The notes beneath the pieces were generated by a model. It made no database searches. It was not told the origin of the DNA and saw only the letters and a program-made list of their open reading frames with translations. This document shows, piece by piece, positions 1 to 7,230 of a stretch of DNA of 9,145 nucleotides. Origin of the DNA: Methylobacteriaceae bacterium (GTDB taxonomy: Bacteria; Pseudomonadota; Alphaproteobacteria; Rhizobiales; Beijerinckiaceae); contig JAISTL010000338.1 of NCBI GenBank assembly GCA_031272615.1, forward strand, positions 1-9,145, read 5' to 3'. The number at the start of each line of letters is the position of its first letter. The stretch's first letter is position 1. The position numbers and the translations under genes were made by a program.

Positions 1-6
1 GAGGAA

Positions 7-88
7 CGAAGCAATCCAGAAGAGATCCGGTGGACTTGGTGGACGAGGGTGGACGAGGGTGGACTTGGTGGACAGCTGGATTGCTTCG
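7..88. repeat. REP-like palindromic element with a loaded loop
   Basis: A perfect 13-base inverted repeat, CGAAGCAATCCAG (7-19) and CTGGATTGCTTCG (76-88), encloses 56 bases. The left arm is preceded by GAGGAA and the right arm is followed by CTTCGCTCG. From memory, this family of ends (ATTGCGAGGAACGAAGCAAT-type sequence and its complement) is a dispersed palindromic repeat common in proteobacterial chromosomes. The outer end of the left copy lies at the window edge, so the full element cannot be seen. The loop is almost entirely the GGTGGAC array listed separately. It lies downstream of mutL and would be transcribed if mutL transcription reads through. The inverted repeat is certain; its family assignment is recall only. 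Confidence 0.7.
29..73. repeat. GGTGGAC short direct-repeat array (5 units)
   Basis: The heptamer GGTGGAC occurs at 29, 38, 48, 58 and 67, with steps of 9, 10, 10 and 9 bases and spacers TT, GAG, GAG, TT. The layout is symmetric: the 16-mer GGTGGACTTGGTGGAC is present at both 29-44 and 58-73. No coding frame across it is convincing. The units sit inside the loop of the REP-like palindrome at 7-88. Confidence 0.85.
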
Positions 89-152
89 CTTCGCTCGTGG
101 GTGACGGCCTCACCGGCCGGGCGACAGGGCAACCGGTGGAGTGGGCGGAGTC

Positions 153-217
153 GTCCACCCTCGTCCACCCCGTCCACCAGGTCCACCAAGTCCACCCACA
201 ATTCCGCACTGTCCACC
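153..217. repeat. Inverted GTCCACC array (6 units) downstream of mutL
   Basis: GTCCACC, the reverse complement of the units at 29-73, occurs at 153, 163, 172, 181, 190 and 211. Segment 181-197 is a perfect 17-base inverted match to 57-73, and 153-169 is a perfect inverted match to the 17-mer at 38-54 and 48-64. The two arrays could fold into an imperfect stem of about 45 pairs with a loop of about 80 bases, starting 15-80 bases after the mutL stop. No T-run follows, so it is not a classical terminator. It could stabilise or process the mutL mRNA 3' end. Confidence 0.8.
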
Positions 218-231
218 GCGTCCGCCCGGGT

Positions 232-2067
232 TCACCTTCTGCCGAACAGCTTTTCGATATCGTCGAGTTTGAGCTCGATCCAGGTGGGACGGCCGTGGTT
301 GCACTGGCCGGAGAGGGGCGTGGCCTCCATTTCACGCAGCAGCGCGTTCATTTCCTCGGGTTTGAGACTCCGCCCGGCGCGCACCGAGCCGTGACAGGCC
401 ATGCGGGAGAGCATGGCGTCCAGCCGCTCGGCGAGGGGCGCGGTGGAGTCCCATTCCGCCAGGGCGCCGGCGATAGCCTCCACCAGGGCGCGGACGCGTC
501 CGCCGGCGATGAGGGCGGGGACTTCCCGGATGAGCACGGCGCCGGGGCCGAAGGCTTCCAGAACCAGCCCGAGATCCGCCAACGCCCCGCTGTGTTGCAG
601 CAGGCGGTCGACATCCACCGGGTCGAGCTCCACCACCTCGGGAATCAGCAGCAGCTGGCGGCTGACGCCCTCCATGTCCCTTTGGCGCTTGAGGCGCTCA
701 TACACCAGCCGCTCATGGGCGGCGTGCTGGTCAACCAGCACAATGCCGTCTCGGGTTTGGGCAACAATGTAGGTTTCGTGCAGCTGGGCGCGGGCGGCGC
801 CGAGGGGATGGCTCATCGCCTCGGTGTCAGCCGGCGCGGCCTGGGCGCGGGCGTCGGCGGAAGGGGTGTCGAGCGCGTGAAGCGTGGCTTGGGGGGATTC
901 GGCAAGCCCATGGGCCAACGGCGCCTGCCAGGCGGTGAAGCGGCCGCCGCTGCCGCCGCGGGAGGGCGGCGGCGAAAAACGGTGCGCGCCGGTCAAGGCC
1001 GGGGTCGGGGTGCGGTGGGCCGCCGCCATCAGCGCGGCGGCGCGGCTGCCGCCCTCGGAGGAGGAGCGCACCCCCGAACGCAGGATCGCCTCTTTCAGCG
1101 CGCTGACCACCAGGCCGCGGACAAGCACCGGATCACGGAAGCGCACGTCGGTTTTGGCCGGATGCACGTTGACGTCCACCTCCCGCGGGTCGAGGGTGAG
1201 GGCGAGCGCCAGCACCGGATAGGAGCCGCGGGGCAGCACATCGGCATAGGCGCCGCTCACCGCGCCGAGCAGCAGCTTGTCGCGCACCGGGCGGCCGTTG
1301 ACGACGAAGTGGATGTGCGTCGAAGTGTTGCGGTGAAAGGTCGGCACCCCGGCGTGGCCGCTGACGCGCACATTGTCGCGTTCCGCCGAGACGGGCATGG
1401 CGTTGTCGGCGAACTCGCGGCCCAGCACCCGGGCCATGCGGCGCAGAAAGCCGGTCTCTCCCGCCTCTTCGGGCGGATAGCTCAGGGCGGTGATGTTGTC
1501 TCCGCTCAAGGTGAAGCGGATTTGCGGATGGGCGACGGCGAGCCGCTTCAGCGTGTCGACTACGGTTTGCGCCTCGGTGCGGTCACTCTTCAGAAACTTC
1601 AGCCGCGCCGGGGTGGCGAAGAACAGGTCGGTGACCTCGATGCTGGTGCCGAAGGGGAGGGCGGCGGGCTGAACCGCCTGCTTGCGGCCGCCCTCGACGG
1701 TGATGGCGCAGCCTTCGGCGGCATCACGGGCGCGGCTGCGGATGACGAGCCGCGCCACCGCGCCGATGGAGGGCAACGCCTCGCCGCGAAACCCCAGGGT
1801 GCCGATGCGGGTGAGGTCATTGTCGGGGATTTTCGAGGTGGCGTGGCGCTCCACCGCCAGCTCGAGGTCCGCCGGGCTCATGCCGCAGCCGTCGTCCACC
1901 ACACGGATGAGACGACGACCACCCGCCTCCAGCGTCACGGCGATGCTCCGCGCGCCGGCGTCGATGGAGTTTTCCACCAGTTCCTTGACGGCGGCCGCCG
2001 GGCGCTCCACCACTTCTCCCGCGGCGATGCGGTTGACGAGAACGGGGTCGAGCAGCCGGACGGTCAT
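232..2067 (-). CDS. mutL: DNA mismatch repair protein MutL (endonuclease type)
   Basis: MutL couples MutS mismatch recognition to strand incision and excision. The 611-residue protein has the full family plan. The N-terminal GHKL ATPase shows E29 and N33 in the KELVENSIDAG helix, DDGCGM at 58-63 and the MutL/PMS signature GFRGEAL at 92-98. A linker rich in Ala, Ser, Pro and Gly spans about 331-425. The C-terminal domain carries DQHAAHERLVYE (446-457), which fits the DQHA(X)2E(X)4E metal-binding endonuclease motif, plus ACH (557-559) and CNHGRP (589-594). This predicts nicking activity, as expected for a bacterium that does not use MutH. QLLLIP at 471-476 fits a beta-clamp binding motif. The ATG start lies 21 bases after the isomerase stop, with only a weak Shine-Dalgarno (GGAAAG), so translation may depend partly on the upstream gene. 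It is the last gene of the leftward cluster. Confidence 0.97.
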   Translation of the reverse strand: MTVRLLDPVLVNRIAAGEVVERPAAAVKELVENSIDAGARSIAVTLEAGGRRLIRVVDDGCGMSPADLELAVERHATSKIPDNDLTRIGTLGFRGEALPSIGAVARLVIRSRARDAAEGCAITVEGGRKQAVQPAALPFGTSIEVTDLFFATPARLKFLKSDRTEAQTVVDTLKRLAVAHPQIRFTLSGDNITALSYPPEEAGETGFLRRMARVLGREFADNAMPVSAERDNVRVSGHAGVPTFHRNTSTHIHFVVNGRPVRDKLLLGAVSGAYADVLPRGSYPVLALALTLDPREVDVNVHPAKTDVRFRDPVLVRGLVVSALKEAILRSGVRSSSEGGSRAAALMAAAHRTPTPALTGAHRFSPPPSRGGSGGRFTAWQAPLAHGLAESPQATLHALDTPSADARAQAAPADTEAMSHPLGAARAQLHETYIVAQTRDGIVLVDQHAAHERLVYERLKRQRDMEGVSRQLLLIPEVVELDPVDVDRLLQHSGALADLGLVLEAFGPGAVLIREVPALIAGGRVRALVEAIAGALAEWDSTAPLAERLDAMLSRMACHGSVRAGRSLKPEEMNALLREMEATPLSGQCNHGRPTWIELKLDDIEKLFGRR

Positions 2068-2088
2068 GGGCGCGTCTTTCCGGCTTGC

Positions 2089-3405
2089 TCAGCCTTCGGC
2101 CAGATATTTCTTGGCGAGAATCTTGGCCTCTTCCACGGCGGGCTGATCGAACGGGTCAACCCCCATGGTGTAGCCGGTGAGAATCGTCTCCAGCATGAAA
2201 TGCATCAGCAACTCGCCGAGGCTCAGTTCGTCAAGGGTTTCCAGGTGGATGCGGCGGGTGGCGCAGCCGTTGCGGGCCAGGGTGTCGGGAGCGGCGCGCC
2301 CCTGGGCGGCAACGAAATCACCGATGGTTTTCCCGGCGAACCCGGGCTCATGGGCGCGCTCCGAGAGCGCCTTGTCCATCACCGGGCCCTTGCCGGCGGT
2401 GCCGACGGTGACGATGGTGAACAGCTTGTCGCGCGGGCCGCCGAGATAGAGCTGCTGCTGGGAGTGCTGGTCCACCGGGCCGATGGCGGCGACGGGCGAG
2501 GTGCCCTTGCCGTCTTTGCCGAGGCTTTCCGCCCACAGCTGCACCCACCAGCGGGTGAAGCGCTCGAACCGGTCGCCGTAGGCCATGACCACGTTGACGT
2601 TCTTGCCTTCGCGCATGGCGGCGATGTGGATGGAGGCGCCGACGGCGGCGGGAATCAGGTTGACGTCCTTTTCCTCCAGCGCCGGAAGCAGGGCGACGGT
2701 CGCTCCTTCGCGTACCTTGCCGGCGTCCAGCCCGACCACGGCGGCGGGCAGCAGGCCGACATTGGTGATGCAGGAATAGCGCCCGCCGACGCCGGTCTGG
2801 TGTTCGAGGAACTTGACGCCGTAGGGCTCCAGCAAGTCGCGCAGCGCGTTTTTGCCGCCGGGTTTGCGCGGTTCGGAAAGGCCGAGGAAATGGTCGGCGA
2901 TGTTGAGGTCCGGTTCCTTTTCGGCAAAGGCCGAGAGGATGGCGATGGACTGCATCAGGGTTTCACCGGTGCCGCCGGATTTGGAAATCGCCACAAACCG
3001 GCTGGTTTTCAGCGGAACCTTTTTCAGAAAGCCGTCGAACGTCACCGGGTCGAGATTGTCGAGGAAGTGGATGCGCGGGTTCTCGACAAAGCGGCCGAGG
3101 CCGGGAACATTGTAGTCCTTGAGCTGGGCCAGGGTCTGGCCGCCGAGGCTGGACCCGCCGGTGCCGAGGAACACCACATCGGTGGCGTCCTTCCTGAGCC
3201 GGGCCGAAGCCTCGGACATACCCAGCAGATCCTTGCTGTCGCGGGGCAGCTTCAACAGGGGCAAACGGCCGGTGGCTTCGTCTTCCCTGAGACGGGGCAG
3301 AACCTTCTCGACGTCCGCCAGCGCCTGCTCGAGGGCCGCCTGACTGACGCCACCCATACCGACCTTGGTTTCTGAAACGTATTCAATATTTTGCTGCAAA
3401 GCCAT
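2089..3405 (-). CDS. pgi: Glucose-6-phosphate isomerase
   Basis: It interconverts glucose 6-phosphate and fructose 6-phosphate in the cytoplasm (glycolysis, gluconeogenesis, Entner-Doudoroff cycling). The 438-residue protein is of the compact bacterial type, shorter than the roughly 550-residue enterobacterial enzyme. Two SIS-fold phosphosugar sites are visible: GTGGSSLGG at 81-89 and SKSGGTGET at 141-149. GVGGRYS (205-211) matches PGI signature 1 and carries the expected catalytic Arg209. WAESLGK (291-297) supplies the catalytic Glu293, VDQHS (311-315) supplies His314, and DPFDQPAVEEAK (417-428) is the C-terminal signature ending in Lys428. All expected catalytic residues are therefore present. 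The ATG start is supported by a strong Shine-Dalgarno. A bifunctional phosphoglucose/phosphomannose isomerase is less likely given the complete PGI signatures. Confidence 0.95.
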   Translation of the reverse strand: MALQQNIEYVSETKVGMGGVSQAALEQALADVEKVLPRLREDEATGRLPLLKLPRDSKDLLGMSEASARLRKDATDVVFLGTGGSSLGGQTLAQLKDYNVPGLGRFVENPRIHFLDNLDPVTFDGFLKKVPLKTSRFVAISKSGGTGETLMQSIAILSAFAEKEPDLNIADHFLGLSEPRKPGGKNALRDLLEPYGVKFLEHQTGVGGRYSCITNVGLLPAAVVGLDAGKVREGATVALLPALEEKDVNLIPAAVGASIHIAAMREGKNVNVVMAYGDRFERFTRWWVQLWAESLGKDGKGTSPVAAIGPVDQHSQQQLYLGGPRDKLFTIVTVGTAGKGPVMDKALSERAHEPGFAGKTIGDFVAAQGRAAPDTLARNGCATRRIHLETLDELSLGELLMHFMLETILTGYTMGVDPFDQPAVEEAKILAKKYLAEG

Positions 3406-3410
3406 GCGCG

Positions 3411-3416
3411 TCTCCT
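3411..3416 (-). promoter_or_regulatory. Ribosome binding site of pgi
   Basis: AGGAGA on the minus strand ends 5 bases before the ATG at 3405. It is the strongest Shine-Dalgarno in the leftward cluster and fixes the pgi start. Confidence 0.75.
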
Positions 3417-3431
3417 GAGGATTAAAAGCGT

Positions 3432-3452
3432 AACAGAGTCATTCTCTCTGTT
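3432..3452 (-). other. Hairpin between M16 partner gene and pgi
   Basis: AACAGAG (3432-3438) and CTCTGTT (3446-3452) form a perfect 7-base stem with a 7-base loop in the 72-base gap between the upstream stop and pgi. In the direction of transcription it is followed by ACGCTTTTAAT, a weak T-tract, and then the pgi Shine-Dalgarno. It could be a leaky terminator or an RNA processing site that lets pgi and mutL be expressed at a different level from the peptidase genes. The stem is seen; the role is inferred. Confidence 0.4.
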
Positions 3453-3477
3453 TCCGACGGGGCACGGCAAAAAGCAA

Positions 3478-4773
3478 CTATTTTTTACGTAATTCCCGCG
3501 GTTTTCCAACGATGACGGAAAGCAGCACGCCATCGGCGAAGATTCGCTCGCCGACACGGCGCAAATCAGCCTCGGTGACGGAGTTGATCAGAGTGTTGCG
3601 CTCGGTGAGGTATTCGACGCCGAGCCCCTCGAACGCCAGGCCGCTGAGCTGGCGGGCGATTTTCGACGACGTGTCGAAGGCGAGGAGATAGGAGCCGGTG
3701 AGATAATCCTTGGCTTTCTGCAGTTCCTCCGCGGTGACTCCATCGGTTTTCAGGTTTTCGATGACGTCGGCGATGACATCCAGACATTCCTGCACGCGCT
3801 CGTTCTTCGTGGCGGTGTAGCCGTTGAGGAGGCTGGCGCAGCGATAGGTGGAGAGCCCCGAACCGGCGTTGTAGGCGAGGCCGCGTTTTTCCCGGACTTC
3901 GTGGAACAGCCGCGACGTAAAGCTGCCGCCGCCGAAGATGTGGTTGAGCACATAGGCGGGGATGAAGTCGGGGTCAGCGCGGGGCACGCCCTTCAGGGCA
4001 AAGCGGATCACCGATTGCGGCACGTCGAGCTCCGACACGAAGATATCGCCGCGGTTGGCGGGCATGAGAACGGGAATGTCGGTCAGAGTCTCTTCCGCGG
4101 GCAGATCGCCGAACACATCGTCGACCAGCCGCATCAGGCGTTCGGGCGCCAGGGAACCGGCGGCGGCGATTTTGATGCGTCCTTTCCGTACGCTGCGGCG
4201 GAAAGCGGCTTCGAGGTCCTCCCGGGTGATGGCGGGAATTGTCTCCAGCGTCCCGGTGGTGGGGTAGGCGTAGGGGTGCCCGGCAAAGGCCTTGGCCATG
4301 AACAGGTCAGAGGCGATGGAGGACGGGTCGGTTTGTTGCTGGCGGACAATGGAGATGAACTGGCTGCGGATGCGTTCCACCGCCGGCGCGTCGAAGCGCG
4401 GTTTCGTCAGGGCGAGGCGCAACAGGCCGAAGGCTTCGTCGGCGTGGTTTTCCAAGGCGCGCAGCGAACCGAAGACGGCGTCCAGCGAGGCGTCGAAGGA
4501 AAGGTCGATGGCGCGTTCGGCCAGACGGTCCTGGAAGGTTTCGGAGTCATACTCTCCGGCGCCTTCATCGAGAAGACTGGCCATCATCATCGTTGTGCCG
4601 ATGCGCTCGGGCGTGTCGTGGGCGCCGCCGCCTTCAAAATTGAAGGAAAGGGCGACAAGCGGAACCACATCGGAATGAACATACCAGATTTCCTGCCCTT
4701 TCGGGGTTTTCAGAACCGTCACGTCGACGGCGGGTTGGGAAGCGGGGGCGGTCGGGCCGGAAGGAGTGGACAT
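3478..4773 (-). CDS. M16 family peptidase-like subunit, zinc site lost
   Basis: This 431-residue protein has the two-domain M16 (insulinase/processing-peptidase) fold. Where the active subunit has HxxEH, it reads GTTMMMAS (59-66), with Met62, Ala65 and Ser66 in the ligand and catalytic positions, so it cannot bind catalytic zinc. It keeps the C-terminal substrate-binding motif SRLFHEVREKRGLAY (287-301) with the Arg297/Tyr301 pair. The neighbouring upstream gene encodes the HxxEH subunit, so the two very likely form a heterodimer, as in mitochondrial processing peptidase and the known Sphingomonas heterosubunit M16 peptidase. No signal peptide or membrane segment is visible. Upstream in frame there is a stop with no earlier start codon, so the ATG at 4773 (AAGG seven bases upstream) is the only reasonable start. 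This predicts a cytoplasmic protein. Confidence 0.92.
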   Translation of the reverse strand: MSTPSGPTAPASQPAVDVTVLKTPKGQEIWYVHSDVVPLVALSFNFEGGGAHDTPERIGTTMMMASLLDEGAGEYDSETFQDRLAERAIDLSFDASLDAVFGSLRALENHADEAFGLLRLALTKPRFDAPAVERIRSQFISIVRQQQTDPSSIASDLFMAKAFAGHPYAYPTTGTLETIPAITREDLEAAFRRSVRKGRIKIAAAGSLAPERLMRLVDDVFGDLPAEETLTDIPVLMPANRGDIFVSELDVPQSVIRFALKGVPRADPDFIPAYVLNHIFGGGSFTSRLFHEVREKRGLAYNAGSGLSTYRCASLLNGYTATKNERVQECLDVIADVIENLKTDGVTAEELQKAKDYLTGSYLLAFDTSSKIARQLSGLAFEGLGVEYLTERNTLINSVTEADLRRVGERIFADGVLLSVIVGKPRELRKK

Positions 4774-4845
4774 GGACGTGCCTTGTAAACGAAAGTGACG
4801 GTTCGGTGAAGCGCCGCGAAACGGGCGGCCGGAACAAAGGGAAGG

Positions 4846-6171
4846 TCAGGTTTTCAGCAGGTAGCCGGTGACGGAACGCTCGGGAGTCAGCCATCGGGCC
4901 AGCGCCGCGCTCACCTCGGCGGCGGTGACGGCTTCAATTTGGACCGGCCAGAGATTGACGGTTTCCAGCGGCAGATCCACGGCGAGGGTGCGGCCGTAGT
5001 TGTTGGCCATGCTCTGCTGGCTGTCCCGGGCATACAGCATCTGGGCGATGAGGCGGGTGCGGGCGCGCTCAAGCGCCGCAGCGTTGAAGGCAAGGTCCGG
5101 CGCCTCCTTGAGAGCGGCGTCCAATTCCTTTTCCAGTTCCTCCAGCGACACTTCGGGAACGGGCGATGCGTACAGGGCGAAGTTGCCGTCTTCCATGCCT
5201 TCCGACATCTGCCACGCGCCGGTGGCGACGGCGACCTTCTTGTCGACCACAAGCCGGCGATAGAGATAGGAGGTCAAGCCGCCGCCGAGGGTTTCGCTCA
5301 GCACGTCGAGGGCGACGGATTGCGCCCAGTCCCTTTTGTAACACGGCACCAGATACAGGCGGTGGAGGGCGGGCTGCTCGACCTTGGGGTCGGCAAGCGT
5401 CAGGCGGCGGGCGGTGCGCGGCGGCGGTTCCAGCGGACGGGAGCGTACCGGACGCGCGCCCCGGGCCGGAATTTTGCCGTAGGTTTCAGCCGCCATGGCG
5501 CGGACCTCGTCGGCCTCCACATCTCCGGCTACCACCAGAACGGCATTCTCCGGCGTATAGAAGCGCTGATAATAGGCTTCGGCGTCGGCGCGGCTCAGGG
5601 TTTCGATTTCGTGCATCCAGCCGATCACCGGAATGCCGTAGGGATGGTGCAGATAAAGCGCCGCCATCATCGATTCGGAAAGCTGGGACGACGGGTCGCT
5701 GTCGGTGCGCATGCGCCGCTCTTCCATCACCACGTCGCGCTCGGCGCCGATGACGTCGTCGGTGAGCCTCAGGTTGTGCATCCGGTCGGACTCGAACTCC
5801 ATCATCACGGCGAGGTGCTGTTTGGGCACGCGCTGGAAATAGGCAGTGAAATCATAGGAGGTGAAGGCGTTTTCCTGGCCGCCGAGGGATGCCACCACCT
5901 GCGAGAACTCTCCGGCGGGGTGTTTGACGGTGCCTTTGAACATCAGGTGTTCAAGGAAATGGGCAATGCCCGAATGGCCGATGGGGTCATCGGCGGAACC
6001 GTTGCGGTACCACACCATATGGGTTGCCACCGCAACGCGGTGGTCGGGGATGACCACCACCTCGAGGCCGTTCTCCAGCGAAAAATGCGCGACATGAGGC
6101 GCCGGCGTACCGGAGGCGGAAGCGGGTTGTGTCACCGGGGCGGGGGACGCTTCAGGGGTCGGGGTTGCCAT
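4846..6171 (-). CDS. M16 family zinc metallopeptidase (catalytic subunit)
   Basis: From the ATG at 6171 the protein has 441 residues. HFLEH at 71-75 is the inverted zinc motif HxxEH (His71 and His75 bind zinc, Glu74 is catalytic), inside GIAHFLEHLMFKGT. The distal zinc ligand is probably Glu151 in VVMEER (147-152). A second, inactive M16 domain follows from about residue 220. In it the usual RxxxRGLAY region reads LYRRLVVDKKVAVAT (303-317), so the Arg/Tyr pair is missing here but present in the downstream partner protein. The open frame extends upstream to a TTG at 6276 and an ATG at 6249, but neither has a good ribosome site. AAAGGGA about ten bases before 6171 favours the shorter form. None of the starts gives a signal peptide. 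The Ala/Pro/Ser/Thr-rich first 25 residues are probably disordered. The physiological substrate is unknown, and PqqL- or processing-peptidase-like names should be avoided. Confidence 0.93.
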   Translation of the reverse strand: MATPTPEASPAPVTQPASASGTPAPHVAHFSLENGLEVVVIPDHRVAVATHMVWYRNGSADDPIGHSGIAHFLEHLMFKGTVKHPAGEFSQVVASLGGQENAFTSYDFTAYFQRVPKQHLAVMMEFESDRMHNLRLTDDVIGAERDVVMEERRMRTDSDPSSQLSESMMAALYLHHPYGIPVIGWMHEIETLSRADAEAYYQRFYTPENAVLVVAGDVEADEVRAMAAETYGKIPARGARPVRSRPLEPPPRTARRLTLADPKVEQPALHRLYLVPCYKRDWAQSVALDVLSETLGGGLTSYLYRRLVVDKKVAVATGAWQMSEGMEDGNFALYASPVPEVSLEELEKELDAALKEAPDLAFNAAALERARTRLIAQMLYARDSQQSMANNYGRTLAVDLPLETVNLWPVQIEAVTAAEVSAALARWLTPERSVTGYLLKT

Positions 6172-6329
6172 GAGTGTTGTTTCCCTTTTCGGGTTTACCG
6201 GCGGCGCCCGTCGTGCATGGGGAACGGAAACGCCGCCTGACGGATTCATGATCTCGGGTTCCGGACGCGCGAACAACTGCGTGCGCCGCGCATCCGAAAC
6301 GTTGCGGCGGCTTTATGCCGTCAAACGGG

Positions 6330-7019
6330 TCACCGGCCCTGCTGCTCCCTCAGGAAGTAATAGGGGTTGCCCTCGTCCATGTCGCTTTGGTTGGCGCTGC
6401 CGCGGACCGGCTTTTTCAAGGCGCCGGTGGGCTTGCGGTAGCCGGAGGGCGGGTCGGACAAGGCCTGGCGCGCCGGTTCCTCCTGGCTCAACTCGCTGGA
6501 GTTTTTGGCGGCGCGGAGCTCGTCGGGATGCACCCACTCCTTGTAACGGGAGCCGTCGGGAAGCGTTTGGTTGCGCTTCGGATCCGTCAGGTCCATGGGA
6601 TACGGATTGTGCATCTGGGAGCGGGTGATGCGCAGCTTGTCCGGAGAAATGGGGTTGCCTTTGCGCTGCTCGTAATCCTCCGTCAGAGTCTCGGGCAGCA
6701 TGGCTTCGCGCTTGGCCTTTTCATAGGCCTCCACATCGGGATCTTTCGGCCAGTTGGTGACCTTGTCGCGAATGGCGCCGCGGGCCACCGGCTCCGGCAG
6801 CGCCTGCCCGTTGACGGCGGGCGGTACCACGAGGGGCGCGCGTTCACGATATTCGATGATCGGCCGCTTGGGCGGAATGAGGCCGGTCCACTGGAGCACG
6901 TCCAATTCCATGAGTCCCGAATTGAGCGGCTCATCTTCCTGAGCAACGGCGGCCGGCCCGCTCAGCGCAACCAGAGCCGCGCCGAGGGCGGCGATGCAGA
7001 AATGCTTTGTGAATCCCAT
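6330..7019 (-). CDS. Exported DUF3035/BamF-like protein
   Basis: The 229-residue protein has a signal peptide with a hydrophobic core at about 8-25 and an AVA/QEDE cleavage site after residue 26, so it is probably periplasmic. There is no lipobox cysteine at the cleavage site. The mature part is hydrophilic and proline-rich, with no further membrane segment. IPPKRP at 48-53, YRERAPLVVPP at 57-67 and NWPKDPDVEAYEKAKRE at 89-105 resemble the alphaproteobacterial family often found directly upstream of paired M16 genes and related to DUF3035 (BamF, a Caulobacter outer-membrane assembly factor). This assignment is from memory and tentative. The frame could start at a TTG at 7049, but the ATG at 7019 with AAAGGG nine bases upstream puts the signal peptide correctly at the N-terminus. 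It is the first gene of the leftward cluster, 158 bases before the catalytic M16 gene. Confidence 0.75.
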   Translation of the reverse strand: MGFTKHFCIAALGAALVALSGPAAVAQEDEPLNSGLMELDVLQWTGLIPPKRPIIEYRERAPLVVPPAVNGQALPEPVARGAIRDKVTNWPKDPDVEAYEKAKREAMLPETLTEDYEQRKGNPISPDKLRITRSQMHNPYPMDLTDPKRNQTLPDGSRYKEWVHPDELRAAKNSSELSQEEPARQALSDPPSGYRKPTGALKKPVRGSANQSDMDEGNPYYFLREQQGR

Positions 7020-7087
7020 ACCCGAGGACCCTTTCGTAAAATTGGACAAAACGCTACGATGACGGACTCTACTGTTTCATTCCGGCA

Positions 7088-7117
7088 ATCATAAGGCAAA
7101 CCGGGTTCATCTGGCAA
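7088..7117 (-). promoter_or_regulatory. Candidate sigma70-type promoter of the leftward gene cluster
   Basis: On the minus strand TTGCCA (7117-7112) is followed after 18 bases by TATGAT (7093-7088). Each hexamer matches the sigma70 consensus at five of six positions. Transcription would start near 7080, giving a leader of about 60 bases before the ATG at 7019. It lies in a 270-base gap downstream of the terminator-like structure that closes the preceding gene pair, so it is well placed to drive all five genes to mutL. Not tested against alphaproteobacterial promoter models. Confidence 0.5.
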
Positions 7118-7230
7118 ATAAAAAACACGAAAGGGTTGACGGCAGGGCAAGAAAAGAGACAGGCGGCGCCGGAAAAACGGCATCACAGGGCGGCATTTCA
7201 CCGGGATTGCCGGTTTCCCGTCGCCGGCGA

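Noticed and set aside
100..137. Small palindromes (GGTGA-CGGCC-TCACC at 100-114, CCGGCCGG at 113-120, ACCGGT near 132)
   Set aside because: Stems of five bases or fewer are expected by chance in DNA this GC-rich and have no T-tail or partner feature.
1..217. CRISPR array
   Set aside because: The units are 7 bases with 2-3 base spacers and occur in both orientations, unlike 23-47 base CRISPR repeats with unique spacers.
110..304. A short minus-strand frame with Gly-Gly-rich repeats spanning the GTCCACC array
   Set aside because: The glycine repeats are just the translation of the heptamer array, and the frame overlaps the end of mutL out of phase.
49..3375. An open frame of 1108 codons on the plus strand, antisense to mutL and pgi
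   Set aside because: It lies opposite two strongly supported genes and crosses the repeat region and the intergenic gap. Its product is low-complexity (Gly, Ala, His, Gln, Arg rich) as expected for the antisense of GC-rich codons, with no recognisable domain. It is a shadow of codon bias.
3901..6240. Long plus-strand frames (3901-4788 and 4939-6240) antisense to the two M16 genes
   Set aside because: Same pattern of antisense GC-rich composition, no motifs, and the opposite-strand proteins have clear M16 motifs.
6172..6276. N-terminal extension of the catalytic M16 protein (TTG 6276 or ATG 6249 start)
   Set aside because: No clear Shine-Dalgarno, no signal peptide gained, and the added residues lack family-like features; ATG 6171 has a plausible ribosome site.
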